Shown piece by piece: positions 1 through 17,114 of a DNA stretch of 64,000 bases. The stretch is from Peptostreptococcus equinus (GTDB taxonomy: Bacteria; Bacillota; Clostridia; Peptostreptococcales; Peptostreptococcaceae). The notes beneath the pieces were generated by a model that was not told the DNA's origin, ran no database searches, and worked only from the letters and a program-made list of their open reading frames with translations. The translations under genes were made by a program, and so were the position numbers. The stretch is from NCBI RefSeq assembly GCF_027125355.1, contig NZ_CP114052.1:124001-188000 (forward strand), written 5' to 3'. Each line of letters starts with the position of its first letter. Position 1 is the stretch's first letter.

Positions 1-585
1 ATTATTTTCTATGCAAACCTTAGCTATTTCTACTAGTTCATCTTTTGTATATACAGCTCCTGTTGGGTTAGAAGGGTTTGTAAGAATTAGCAATTTGGAA
101 TTTTCATTTATAGAAGCTAGAAGATCCTCCTTTGTTAGTTTGAAATCATGTTCTTTTTTAGTTTTTATTTCTCTAGGAATGGCATTTGTAACTTTTACCA
201 TTTCAGAATAACTTACCCAATAAGGTAATGGAAGTAGAACTTCATCGCCAGGGTCTGTAATGGCAAGTAAAATATTAGTAATAGAATTTTTAGCACCACT
301 AGATAGAACAATTTGGTCAGGAGTGTATTCTATATTATTTTCTTTAGATAACTTTTTGCAAATTTCTTCTCTTAATTCGGTTATACCAGAGACTAAATCA
401 TATTTTGTTTTATTATCATCTAATGATTTTTTACCATATTCTTTTGCTTTTTCTGGAACATTAAAGTCAGGCTCTCCTATGCTTAAATTAATTATATTAT
501 TACCTTGAGCTTTAAGTTCTTTTACCTTTGAACTAATACCTACCGTAACGGAAGGTGTTATATTTTTTAAACGATTTGATAGCAT
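1..585 (-). CDS. Aspartate aminotransferase-like class I/II aminotransferase (3' part missing)
   Basis: PLP-dependent aminotransferase of fold type I, probably transferring the amino group between aspartate and 2-oxoglutarate in the cytoplasm. The first 195 codons are present; the rest lies beyond the left edge. The protein starts MLSNRLKNITPSVTV and contains INLSIGEPDFNVPEKA (N-terminal substrate-binding motif), LSSGAKNSI (PLP phosphate region) and ILTNPSNPTGAVYT (the NPxNPTG motif of aspartate aminotransferases). The PLP lysine would lie in the missing part. The ATG at 585 follows an AAGGAGG site. Substrate specificity within the family cannot be settled from half a protein. Confidence 0.88.
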   Translation of the reverse strand, partial: MLSNRLKNITPSVTVGISSKVKELKAQGNNIINLSIGEPDFNVPEKAKEYGKKSLDDNKTKYDLVSGITELREEICKKLSKENNIEYTPDQIVLSSGAKNSITNILLAITDPGDEVLLPLPYWVSYSEMVKVTNAIPREIKTKKEHDFKLTKEDLLASINENSKLLILTNPSNPTGAVYTKDELVEIAKVCIENN

Positions 586-609
586 ATTTCCTCCTTAATT
601 ATATAAAAA

Positions 610-670
610 TACTAAATACTAAATACTAAATGAATTAATATATATCTAAATGAATTAATGTATATCTAAG
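610..670. repeat. Short tandem repeats upstream of the aminotransferase
   Basis: Three copies of the 7-mer TACTAAA (610-630) are followed at once by two tandem 20-bp units (631-650 and 651-670) that differ at two positions. The array lies between the aminotransferase start and a possible - strand promoter near 691-720 (TATAAT at 696-691, weak TTGTGG 18 bp further upstream), so it would be part of that gene's 5' UTR. No function is evident. Confidence 0.7.
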
Positions 671-846
671 TAAGTTTATATATTTATATTATTATACTGT
701 TGTATATAATTTTACCACAAAAGACGAATTTTAAAATCTAAAAACTATAAAAAAACTACAAAAAAAATAAAAATCCGAACAAAAAAAACGTAATTTATAA
801 AAATGTGTACAATAAATAAAAAAGTTTAAAAAAAATAAAAATAATA

Positions 847-875
847 TTGACTTTGGATTATTATGGTGGTATAGT
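847..875 (+). promoter_or_regulatory. rRNA operon promoter P1
   Basis: TTGACT (847-852), a 17-bp spacer and TATAGT (870-875). It is the upstream one of two promoters in tandem ahead of the first 16S gene. The 586-846 region before it is AT-rich and holds only the short repeats and a possible - strand promoter. Confidence 0.8.
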
Positions 876-952
876 ATTACTTGTCCTTAAGAAATGAAAG
901 AAAATAAAAAAAGGACTTAAAGAAAAAAGATAAAATAAATTTGCTAAAAAAA

Positions 953-981
953 TTGACAAATTTAAATATCTTTGCTATAAT
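953..981 (+). promoter_or_regulatory. rRNA operon promoter P2
   Basis: TTGACA (953-958), 17-bp spacer, TATAAT (976-981): a perfect sigma-A consensus. It is about 190 bp upstream of mature 16S rRNA. No equivalent exists in front of the second rRNA operon, so P1 and P2 probably drive the whole tandem unit. Confidence 0.92.
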
Positions 982-1006
982 ATAAAAGCTGTTAATACAG
1001 CATAAA

Positions 1007-1031
1007 TGAACTTTGAAAATTGAACAGCAGG
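1007..1031 (+). promoter_or_regulatory. boxA-like leader and 5' strand of the 16S processing stem
   Basis: TGAACTTTGAAAATTGAACA resembles Firmicute rRNA boxA antitermination elements. The same stretch through 1031 is complementary to 2696-2720 just after 16S, so the two can form the long stem that RNase III cuts to release pre-16S. The dual role is inferred from family knowledge; the complementarity is seen directly. Confidence 0.75.
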
Positions 1032-1167
1032 TTAATTCAATAAGCTTTAAATAGCAAATTGATTAATCGTTTAAACTTGATAAGACAATAGTTTTTCAAG
1101 ATTTAAACCACAAACAAACCAAGCCAGATATTTTAGAGATAACAATAGTCTGAGCACAGAACAAATT

Positions 1168-2692
<1,525 letters not shown>

Positions 2693-2752
2693 TTACCTGC
2701 TGTTCAATTTTGAAGGTTCATTTTGAATCTTTAAAATTTAAAAAAATGTTAT

Positions 2753-2828
2753 GGGGGTGTAGCTCAGTTGGGAGAGCACTTGCCTTGCAAGCAAGGGGTC
2801 AGGAGTTCGACTCTCCTCATCTCCACCA
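2753..2828 (+). tRNA. tRNA-Ala(TGC)
   Basis: 76-nt cloverleaf in the 16S-23S spacer, with anticodon loop CTTGCAA (anticodon TGC), a 7-bp acceptor stem GGGGGTG/CATCTCC, discriminator A and encoded CCA. It occurs only in the first operon; the matching spacer of operon 2 has no tRNA. Confidence 0.97.
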
Positions 2829-2830
2829 TT

Positions 2831-2855
2831 TGTACCTTGAAAACTGAATATATTG
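2831..2855 (+). promoter_or_regulatory. boxA-like element and 5' strand of the 23S processing stem
   Basis: TGTACCTTGAAAACTGAATA resembles the spacer boxA of Firmicute rRNA operons and is complementary to 5891-5914 downstream of 23S, forming the pre-23S processing stem. The same pair recurs in operon 2 at 8443 and 11503. Confidence 0.72.
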
Positions 2856-2973
2856 TGATATACAATGACATCTAATAAAATGATAGTAATCTATCCAAGA
2901 GAAAACTTGTAAAAACACCAATTATTCTTAACAAGACGTAAGTCTTAAATTTAGAAAAATCTCAATAATAACT

Positions 2974-5872
<2,899 letters not shown>

Positions 5873-5930
5873 AAAAGATGACATAATACATAATATATTC
5901 AGTTTTGAAGGTACAAACTTTCAATTAAAT

Positions 5931-6048
5931 ATGTGGTTATTACAGCAAAGAGGATACACCTGTTCCCATACCGAACACAGAAGTTAAGCTCTTTAGCGCT
6001 GAAGGTACTTGGTGGGAAGCTGCCTGGGAGAATAGGACGTAGCCACGT
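5931..6048 (+). rRNA. 5S ribosomal RNA, copy 1
   Basis: About 118 nt with the core CCATACCGAACACAGAAGTTAAGC-type sequence (5966-5989). The terminal helix ATGTGGTTA pairs with TAGCCACGT. It differs from copy 2 at C6023 and G6039. The leucine tRNA begins 6 nt downstream with no terminator. RNase M5, which matures 5S rRNA in Firmicutes, is encoded at 30542. Confidence 0.95.
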
Positions 6049-6054
6049 ATAAGT

Positions 6055-6141
6055 GCCGAAGTGGCGGAACTGGCAGACGCACAGGACTTAAAATCCTGCG
6101 AAACTTATACTTTCGTACCGGTTCGATTCCGGTCTTCGGCA
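6055..6141 (+). tRNA. tRNA-Leu(TAA)
   Basis: 87-nt class II tRNA with a long variable arm and anticodon loop CTTAAAA (anticodon TAA). The acceptor stem is GCCGAAG/CTTCGGC with discriminator A. It is the only tRNA of this cluster without an encoded CCA (TTA follows), so CCA must be added enzymatically. Confidence 0.96.
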
Positions 6142-6191
6142 TTATATAAATATAGATTATTAAGAACTTTACAAAAGTGATACCAGCATGT

Positions 6192-6268
6192 GGACCATTA
6201 GCTCAGTTGGTTAGAGCGCCCGGCTCATAACCGGTAGGTCCGGGGTTCGAGTCCCTGATGGTCCACCA
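6192..6268 (+). tRNA. tRNA with CAT anticodon: Met elongator or Ile2 (lysidine)
   Basis: 77-nt cloverleaf with anticodon loop CTCATAA, encoded CCA and discriminator A. CAT can serve elongator Met or, after lysidine modification by TilS, Ile(AUA). It lacks obvious initiator features because the acceptor stem is fully paired. The outermost anticodon-stem pair is a C-T mismatch (positions 27 and 43), leaving four Watson-Crick pairs. Confidence 0.93.
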
Positions 6269-6284
6269 TTTTATATGATACCAT

Positions 6285-6360
6285 AGGGGTGTAGCTCAGT
6301 TGGTAGAGCGTCGGTCTCCAAAACCGTGCGCCGGGGGTTCGAGTCCCTCTACCCCTGCCA
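6285..6360 (+). tRNA. tRNA-Trp(CCA)
   Basis: 76-nt cloverleaf with anticodon loop CTCCAAA (anticodon CCA), acceptor AGGGGTG/TACCCCT, discriminator G and encoded CCA. Discriminator G is usual for bacterial tRNA-Trp. Confidence 0.96.
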
Positions 6361-6382
6361 TTTAATGTGAAGATTTATAGAT

Positions 6383-6459
<77 letters not shown>

Positions 6460-6467
6460 ATTTATAT

Positions 6468-6543
6468 GCCTAGATAGCTCAGTCGGTAGAGCAGGGGACT
6501 GAAAATCCCCGTGTCGGTGGTTCGATTCCGCCTCTAGGCACCA
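6468..6543 (+). tRNA. tRNA-Phe(GAA)
   Basis: 76-nt cloverleaf with anticodon loop CTGAAAA (anticodon GAA), acceptor GCCTAGA/TCTAGGC, discriminator A and encoded CCA. Only about 10 bp separate its 3' end from the leader of the second 16S gene. Confidence 0.97.
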
Positions 6544-6554
6544 TAGTAATGGAA

Positions 6555-6579
6555 TGAACTTTGAAAATTGAACAGCAGG
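6555..6579 (+). promoter_or_regulatory. boxA-like leader and processing stem of the second 16S
   Basis: Copy of the 1007-1031 element. Identity with the first leader begins about 2 bp upstream (6553 matching 1005), so the duplication includes the processing leader but not P1 or P2. The partner strand lies at 8244-8268. Confidence 0.72.
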
Positions 6580-6715
6580 TTAATTCAATAAGCTTTAAAT
6601 AGCAAATTGATTAATCGTTTAAACTTGATAAGACAATAGTTTTTCAAGATTTAAACCACAAACAAACCAAGCCAGATATTTTAGAGATAACAATAGTCTG
6701 AGCACAGAACAAATT

Positions 6716-8240
<1,525 letters not shown>

Positions 8241-8271
8241 TTACCTGCTGTTCAATTTTGAAGGTTCATTT

Positions 8272-8441
8272 AACATGAAAACTTCAAATAAAAATACTTT
8301 CAATAAGTATCATAAAGCTCGTGAAATATTTTTGACATAATTTAAGAGACGCACTTAAAAAATAGGATGGAACATACAATTAGTATGTGACTGAGTATTT
8401 TATAAGGAGTATCTTAAAGAATACAAAAAGATAAACGAGTA
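8272..8441 (+). other. Operon-2-specific segment of the 16S-23S spacer, without tRNA
   Basis: The two spacers share both flanks, but the 106-nt tRNA-Ala segment of operon 1 (2724-2829) is replaced here by 170 nt of unrelated sequence. It contains small hairpins (ACATAC/GTATGT; ATACTT/AAGTAT) and CTCGT/ACGAG complementarity across the segment. A TTGACA at 8331-8336 has only a poor -10 (TTAAAA) behind it, so an internal promoter is doubtful. Confidence 0.75.
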
Positions 8442-8585
8442 TTGTACCTTGAAAACTGAATATATTGTGATATACAATGACATCTAATAAAATGATAGTA
8501 ATCTATCCAAGAGAAAACTTGTAAAAACACCAATTATTCTTAACAAGACGTAAGTCTTAAATTTAGAAAAATCTCAATAATAACT

Positions 8586-11484
<2,899 letters not shown>

Positions 11485-11542
11485 AAAAGATGACATAATA
11501 CATAATATATTCAGTTTTGAAGGTACAAACTTTCAATTAAAT

Positions 11543-11660
11543 ATGTGGTTATTACAGCAAAGAGGATACACCTGTTCCCATACCGAACACAGAAGTTAAG
11601 CTCTTTAGCGCTGAAGGTACTTGGTGGGAAGCTGTCTGGGAGAATAGGACATAGCCACGT
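11543..11660 (+). rRNA. 5S ribosomal RNA, copy 2
   Basis: Same length as copy 1, with two substitutions: T11635 (C6023 in copy 1) and A11651 (G6039 in copy 1). The first would change a G-C to a G-T pair in the helix IV hairpin as I fold it. It is followed directly by the operon terminator. Confidence 0.95.
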
Positions 11661-11661
11661 T

Positions 11662-11697
11662 AAAAAGACTCTAGATTTTATCTAGAGTCTTTTATAT
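11662..11697 (+). terminator. Terminator of the tandem rRNA unit
   Basis: 13-bp stem (AAAAGACTCTAGA with its complement, loop TTTTA) followed by a T-rich run. It is the only strong intrinsic terminator seen between P2 and the end of the second 5S. Confidence 0.92.
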
Positions 11698-11766
11698 TTA
11701 ATATTTAAATATATTTTTCATTTTTATCTTATTTTTACAATTTAAAAGCAATATAAAATATAAAGA

Positions 11767-11795
11767 TTGAATAACCAGATAAACTAGTATATAAT
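11767..11795 (+). promoter_or_regulatory. degV promoter
   Basis: TTGAAT (11767-11772), 17-bp spacer, TATAAT (11790-11795), 19 bp before the start codon. It separates degV from the rRNA unit ended by the terminator at 11662. Confidence 0.85.
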
Positions 11796-11813
11796 ACTAT
11801 GTGAGGTGATTTA

Positions 11814-12674
11814 ATGAATTATAAGACGGCTATTATTGTAGACACTGGAACGGATATATCTTTAAATATGGCTAAAGAATATGGTATTGAATTAATACCA
11901 TTGACAATAAGATATACAGACAGAGAATATAAGGATATGTTAGAAATAGAGGCAAAAGAAGTTTATGATAACTTTGAAAATGAAATACCTAAGACGAGTT
12001 TACCTTCAATAGGAGAGGTAATAGAAATTTTAGAAAATTTACATAAAAAAGGATATGAAGAATTTATTATAATTACAATATCTTCTGGTTTAAGCGGAAC
12101 TTATCAAGTTTGTTATAATGCACTTAAGGAATTAGCCTACAAAGGAGAAGTTATTGATACTAAAAGGATAGGGCTTATGTCTGGATGTTTTGGTGTTTTT
12201 GCATCTAAACTTAGAAGCAAAGGTTATAGGTATGAAGAAATCTGTGATATTGTAAAAAACAATTTAGATAATTGTTATGGATACTATACATTAGAAAATT
12301 TAAAATATCTTATTAAAGGTGGGAGAATTGGCCATGTAGATGGTGCTCTAGCTAATTTATTAAATATTAAACCAGTAATATCTTGTAATGATGAAGGTGT
12401 TTATTATACAGTTAAAAAGGCTAGGGGACGTAAAAATTCTATCAAAGAAATTTCTAAGTTGATAAAAGAAAAAATTTCAGATGATCCATATTGGATTATG
12501 TTATGTGAAGGAAACAGTCCAGAGGGGATAAATTATTTAAAATCAGAACTTAAAGAAGAATTGAAAAAGGCTGAATTCACAGTTACAAATCAAATAACAG
12601 CAACGTTAGGAGTTCATACAGGACCAGGCTTAGTGTCTGGAATATTATTTAAACCCCAATATAATTCAAAATAA
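11814..12674 (+). CDS. DegV family fatty-acid-binding protein
   Basis: 286-residue cytoplasmic DegV protein. Relatives such as FakB bind a fatty acid and present it to the kinase FakA for phosphorylation and entry into phospholipid synthesis. Visible family signatures are IIVDTGTDIS at the N-terminus, KTSLPSIGEV (TSxPS, carboxylate contact), ISSGLSGTYQ and HTGPGLVSG near the C-terminus. The length is normal. No FakA-like kinase is in the window, so the partner must be elsewhere. ATG start with GAGGTG ahead; it appears monocistronic. Confidence 0.9.
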   Translation: MNYKTAIIVDTGTDISLNMAKEYGIELIPLTIRYTDREYKDMLEIEAKEVYDNFENEIPKTSLPSIGEVIEILENLHKKGYEEFIIITISSGLSGTYQVCYNALKELAYKGEVIDTKRIGLMSGCFGVFASKLRSKGYRYEEICDIVKNNLDNCYGYYTLENLKYLIKGGRIGHVDGALANLLNIKPVISCNDEGVYYTVKKARGRKNSIKEISKLIKEKISDDPYWIMLCEGNSPEGINYLKSELKEELKKAEFTVTNQITATLGVHTGPGLVSGILFKPQYNSK

Positions 12675-12930
12675 AAAATATAAAGAAGTATTGAATATAT
12701 TCTTTGCCAAATGAGGTTAGTTAAGAATCAAAAGGAATAGGTTCTATAATATTTAATGTTGATAGAAATATTTTGTTTTCGTTTAATTACGATTATGAAT
12801 TTTATCAAGAACAATGTTAAATAGTATAGAGCCTTTATTTTTTATAAAGTTAGTTTTATATTGAATAATACTAGTATTAGAAAGAGTAACTTATTTAAAT
12901 ATGTTATAATATAGTTGGAGGTAGAGCATA

Positions 12931-14436
12931 ATGAAAAAATATATATATGATAAATTAAATGAAATTCACAGTAAAAAAATGACATCTTTTCATATGCCAG
13001 GCCATAATAATGCAAAGCTTTTTGATGAACTAGGTTACACAGATTTGATGCACAATATTTATAAATTAGACACTACTGAAATAATAGGTACTGATAATCT
13101 ACATAGCCCAAAAGAAATAATAGATAAATCTCAGAAACAGGCATTAAAAATATTGTTTAATGATTTGGATTGCGTTGATAATTATGAGCTTTCATATTTA
13201 GTGAACGGTAGTACTTCTGGCATTGAAGCAGCTATAATGTACTCATGTAAAAATAAAGATAAGATAATAATAAATAGAAATTGCCATCAGTCCGCATACA
13301 ATGCATGTATTATGGCAAATCTAGAGCCTATATTTGTAATGGATATTATAAATAAAAGGAATTCTATACTTGAAGGAAGCGATATTAATGCTTATTTACA
13401 AGCTATAGATAATAATCCAGATGCAAAAGCGGTCTTCATTACTAGACCAACGTATTATGGTAATGTATTTAATTTAGAGGCTATTATAAAAAAAGCTCAT
13501 TCTAAAGGTATGATTGTAATTGTAGATGAAGCACATGGAGCGCATTTGAACTTATCCAGTCAGTTGCCAAAATCGGCCTTATATTTAGGTGCGGATATAG
13601 TAGTACAGAGTTTGCATAAATCCTTGCCTACCTTTACCCAAACTTCTATAATGGTGGTTGATTGCAAGAGAATAAATATTAATAGGATGAGAGTATTTTT
13701 ATCCATGACTCAAAGTTCTAGTCCTTCATATATATTGATGATGAGTATAGAAATAGGATTGGAAATTTATGAAAAAAATGGTAAAGCACTTATGGAAGAG
13801 CTACTGGTAAATATAGATGAATTTAGAAAAAAACAAAATAAATATAAGATAACTCTTGGAGATGATAGAACAAAATTATTTATAAATACTATTGATAAAG
13901 GCATAAATGGGTATGATTTTGCAAAACTTTTAAGGTATGAATATAATATACAAGTGGAATTAGCAAATTATTATGGCATTTTACTTTTATGTACCATTGG
14001 AAACAATGAAGAAGATTTCAATAAACTAGATGATTCTATAAATGACATTGCTAAGAGAAAATTATATGGTCCAGAGGAAAAAAATTTTGTATACTTTCAC
14101 TCAATGGACGATGATATATCTGATAAGCCAATCAGGCCAATTTATATGAGTAAATCTATAGAGTTAAATCTACCTAATGAGATTCCTTTATCTGTTTTAA
14201 GACCAAAGCAGGCAATGGATTTAGATAGAGAGTCTATAGAAATACATAAATCACTAGATAGATTATGTGCAGACTTTATAATTCCATATCCACCAGGTGT
14301 ATGTTTAATAGGACCTGGCGAAAAGATAAATAAAGAGATTATAGACTTCATTAAAAATTCTCAAGAATTGAAAATAGATATAAATGGAATAGAAAGTAAA
14401 GATTTTAAATATATTAGTGTTATAAAAGATATATAA
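12931..14436 (+). CDS. Orn/Lys/Arg decarboxylase family protein (YaaO-like)
   Basis: 501-residue PLP enzyme of fold type I. Relatives decarboxylate arginine, lysine or ornithine. The start HMPGHN, VNGSTSGIEAAI (phosphate-binding loop), VIVDEAHGAH (Asp contacting the PLP ring) and SLHKSLPTFTQ with the Schiff-base lysine at residue 230 are all present, followed by the C-terminal domain. It is shorter than inducible E. coli-type decarboxylases because the N-terminal wing domain is missing, as in Bacillus YaaO/SpeA-type proteins. It precedes tmk as yaaO does in Bacillus. GGAGG precedes the ATG. The substrate cannot be told from sequence. Confidence 0.88.
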   Translation: MKKYIYDKLNEIHSKKMTSFHMPGHNNAKLFDELGYTDLMHNIYKLDTTEIIGTDNLHSPKEIIDKSQKQALKILFNDLDCVDNYELSYLVNGSTSGIEAAIMYSCKNKDKIIINRNCHQSAYNACIMANLEPIFVMDIINKRNSILEGSDINAYLQAIDNNPDAKAVFITRPTYYGNVFNLEAIIKKAHSKGMIVIVDEAHGAHLNLSSQLPKSALYLGADIVVQSLHKSLPTFTQTSIMVVDCKRININRMRVFLSMTQSSSPSYILMMSIEIGLEIYEKNGKALMEELLVNIDEFRKKQNKYKITLGDDRTKLFINTIDKGINGYDFAKLLRYEYNIQVELANYYGILLLCTIGNNEEDFNKLDDSINDIAKRKLYGPEEKNFVYFHSMDDDISDKPIRPIYMSKSIELNLPNEIPLSVLRPKQAMDLDRESIEIHKSLDRLCADFIIPYPPGVCLIGPGEKINKEIIDFIKNSQELKIDINGIESKDFKYISVIKDI

Positions 14437-14541
14437 TATAAATTAGAGATTCGTTGGAATAAATTATTAATTAATTTAAAAATTTAATAGTAATTTTTTG
14501 TTATGAGTCAATCAATATTAAATAAAATGTGTGGAGGAATT

Positions 14542-15240
14542 ATGAAAGGGAGCATTTTTGTTATAGAAAGTGGTACAGACGGTTCAGGAAAGGCGACCCA
14601 AACAGAACTATTATACAATAGGTTGAAAGAAGAAGGATATAAAGTAATGAAAGTAGAATATCCTAATTACAAATCTGATTCTTCAGCTCTTGTAAAAATG
14701 TATTTAGATGGTAAGTTTGGAAAAAAAGCGGATGATGTAGATGGGTATATAGCTTCTACATTTTATGCGGCAGATAGATATGCTTCTTATAAGATAGAAT
14801 GGGAAGACTTTTATCTTGATGGAGGGATTATACTAGCAGATAGATATACAACTTCAAATATGGTTCATCAAGCTTCTAAAATAGATAGCAAAGAAGATAA
14901 GGATATGTTTCTAAATTGGCTATATAATTACGAATATGGTCTATATAAACTTCCTCAGCCAAGCCAAGTATTTTTTTTAGATGTACCTGTAGAAATGACA
15001 GAAAGACTGATGAAAGATAGAAAAAATAAAATTACAAACGAATCGAAAAAAGATATACATGAAAGTGATATTGAATATTTAAAAAAGACATATAGTAATT
15101 CTAAATATGTTGCAGAAAAATACAACTGGAGTATTATAGAATGTATGGAAATAGTCGATGACGATATAAAAATGAAATCTATAGAAGATATACACAATGA
15201 AATTTATAGTAAAATAAAGAAACAAATAAATACTAAATAA
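14542..15240 (+). CDS. tmk: Thymidylate kinase
   Basis: Phosphorylates dTMP to dTDP. The 232-residue protein has the P-loop GTDGSGKAT (residues 11-19), DRYTTSNMVHQASK in the DR[YF] position and a lid region with MKDRKNK. The start at 14542 is preferred over an upstream in-frame ATG at 14503 because TGGAGGAATT lies directly before it and the family begins here. It is atypical: the P-loop has A in place of S, and the protein is longer than the usual 205-215 residues, like a subgroup of clostridial thymidylate kinases. The tmk-holB gap is 25 bp; the darA/yaaQ and yaaR genes found there in Bacillus are absent. Confidence 0.85.
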   Translation: MKGSIFVIESGTDGSGKATQTELLYNRLKEEGYKVMKVEYPNYKSDSSALVKMYLDGKFGKKADDVDGYIASTFYAADRYASYKIEWEDFYLDGGIILADRYTTSNMVHQASKIDSKEDKDMFLNWLYNYEYGLYKLPQPSQVFFLDVPVEMTERLMKDRKNKITNESKKDIHESDIEYLKKTYSNSKYVAEKYNWSIIECMEIVDDDIKMKSIEDIHNEIYSKIKKQINTK

Positions 15241-15265
15241 AAATATTGAATACATAGGAGATAAA

Positions 15266-16210
15266 ATGTTTGAAAATATATATGGTCATGAGTTTGCAAA
15301 AAACATATTATTTAAATCTATAAAAAATGGTCAATTAACTAATGCATATGTATTTACTGGACCTGAAGGAGTTGGAAAGGCAAAACTTGCAAGAGAATTT
15401 TCTAAGGAAATAATGGGAGTTAGACTTGATAATACTTCCGATTTTATTGAAATAAATCCTAAAAAAGATGAGTCGACAATAAAGATAGAAGCTATAAGAT
15501 CAATAAATAATAGTATAAATATAAAACCATATGGAAAGTATAAAATTTATTTAATTAATGATGCAGATAAAATGACAGTTCAAGCACAGAATGCTTTATT
15601 AAAAACTTTAGAAGAACCCAGTAGCTATGGTATAATAATACTTATAACTAAAAATAAAGATTTGTTATTAGAAACAATACTTTCTAGATGTATAGAATTA
15701 AAATTTTCGCCACTATCTGATGATAGTATAAAGCATATACTCACAGATAATGGCTATAGTGAAGAAAGTATTAGTGTGGCAAGTATTTTTTCGAGAGGAA
15801 ATGCTAGTCTTGCACTTGAGATAGCAAATAGTAGCAGTTTAGTTGAAATAAGGGAAGAAGTGGAAAATTTTATAGAAGAACTTTTAAAAAGAGAAGGCTA
15901 TTATGAAATAACTCGTTTTTCGGAAAATATAAAAAAATATAGTATGCAAATAAATAGTGTGATTGAAATATTTGAATTATATATAAGAGATGCAATATTA
16001 ATTAAATCAAATGCAGATAAAAATTTAATCGCAAATAAATATAGATATGAATTTTTGAATAAATTAGCAAGTGCATTGAGTGTATATCAGATGGGGCAGA
16101 TAATAGATATATTAGAAGATAGTAAAAAGAAATTAGCTTCTAATTGTAATTTCAATACATGTATGCAGACTATGTCATTAAATATATACGAGGTGGTGAA
16201 TATATGGTAA
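15266..16210 (+). CDS. holB: DNA polymerase III subunit delta'
   Basis: Clamp-loader subunit of the replisome, 314 residues. The AAA+ fold is seen in GPEGVGKAK (Walker A, residues 32-40) and in NALLKTLEEP, the signature shared with DnaX and HolB, followed by TILSRC, the sensor-1/arginine-finger segment. Zinc-binding cysteines of the DnaX type are not evident. It lies between tmk and ricT as in Bacillus. Its last codons overlap the ricT start (ATGGTAA), suggesting translational coupling. Confidence 0.92.
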   Translation: MFENIYGHEFAKNILFKSIKNGQLTNAYVFTGPEGVGKAKLAREFSKEIMGVRLDNTSDFIEINPKKDESTIKIEAIRSINNSINIKPYGKYKIYLINDADKMTVQAQNALLKTLEEPSSYGIIILITKNKDLLLETILSRCIELKFSPLSDDSIKHILTDNGYSEESISVASIFSRGNASLALEIANSSSLVEIREEVENFIEELLKREGYYEITRFSENIKKYSMQINSVIEIFELYIRDAILIKSNADKNLIANKYRYEFLNKLASALSVYQMGQIIDILEDSKKKLASNCNFNTCMQTMSLNIYEVVNIW

Positions 16211-17106
16211 ATATAGTAGGAATAAGATTTAAAGCTGCGGGAAAAATATATTATTTTGATCCGCTTGATATAGAATTAAAAATAGGAGATGACGTGATAG
16301 TAGAAACATCTCGAGGTCTCGAATATGGTATGGTTGTTATAGAGACTAGATCAGTGAAAGAAGATGATATTGTAAGTCCTTTAAAGCCTATTATTAGGCT
16401 GGCAACTAATGAAGATAGCAAAATATATCAAGAAAATAAAGTAAAGACAAAAGAGGCTACGGCTGTTTGCCAAGAAAAGATAAAATTGCATGATCTAGAT
16501 ATGTTTTTGATAGATTGTGAATATACGTTTGATAGAAACAAGCTAATTTTTTACTTTACAGCAGAAGGAAGAATTGACTTTAGAGAGCTAGTCAAAGACT
16601 TAGCTGCAATATTCAAGACTAGAATAGAGCTTAGACAGATTGGTGTAAGAGATGAAGCTAAAATACTAAATGGCATTGGACCTTGTGGAAGAGGTTTATG
16701 TTGCTCAAATTGGATAGGTGAATTTATGCCTGTATCAATAAAAATGGCAAAAGACCAAGGATTATCTTTAAATCCAGCAAAAATTTCAGGGGTATGTGGC
16801 AGATTATTCTGCTGTCTAAAATATGAGTCTCAGGGATATGCAGAAGCTATCAAGAAAATGCCTGCTCAGGGATGGATAGTAAAAGATTTATATGATAATA
16901 GAAAAGCAAAAGTAGTAGAAGCAAATTATTTGCTAGAAACTATTAAGGTAGAATATGAAGATAATAAAGAGTTTGGTGTATTATCAGAAGGTGATTACAA
17001 GGTAGTAAAGGCCTTTAAGAAAGATAATATCAAGACAAATCCTATAGCAGATGAAACATTAGATGCAGAAGCTTTAGCAGAATTAAAGAGATTAGAACAG
17101 GAATAA
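16204..17106 (+). CDS. ricT: PSP1 domain protein RicT (YaaT)
   Basis: 300-residue PSP1-family protein. In Bacillus RicT forms the Y-complex with RicA and RicF, carries Fe-S clusters and aids RNase Y-dependent mRNA maturation. Conserved cysteine clusters are seen: PCGRGLCCSNW (C161, C166, C167) and GVCGRLFCCLKYE (C198, C203, C204). The start at 16204 has GAGGTGG ahead and overlaps holB by 7 bp; a longer frame from 16159 would overlap holB by 52 bp. RicA and RicF are not in the window. Confidence 0.93.
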   Translation: MVNIVGIRFKAAGKIYYFDPLDIELKIGDDVIVETSRGLEYGMVVIETRSVKEDDIVSPLKPIIRLATNEDSKIYQENKVKTKEATAVCQEKIKLHDLDMFLIDCEYTFDRNKLIFYFTAEGRIDFRELVKDLAAIFKTRIELRQIGVRDEAKILNGIGPCGRGLCCSNWIGEFMPVSIKMAKDQGLSLNPAKISGVCGRLFCCLKYESQGYAEAIKKMPAQGWIVKDLYDNRKAKVVEANYLLETIKVEYEDNKEFGVLSEGDYKVVKAFKKDNIKTNPIADETLDAEALAELKRLEQE

Positions 17107-17114
17107 GAAATTAT

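Noticed and set aside
11..508. + strand open frames near the left edge
   Set aside because: They are antisense to the aminotransferase, whose motifs and ribosome binding site are clear.
8331..8360. Internal promoter for the second 23S, suggested by TTGACA in the spacer
   Set aside because: The only -10 at proper spacing is TTAAAA, too weak to call without transcript data.
14503..14541. Longer N-terminus for thymidylate kinase
   Set aside because: The 13 extra codons precede the strong ribosome binding site and do not resemble the family N-terminus.
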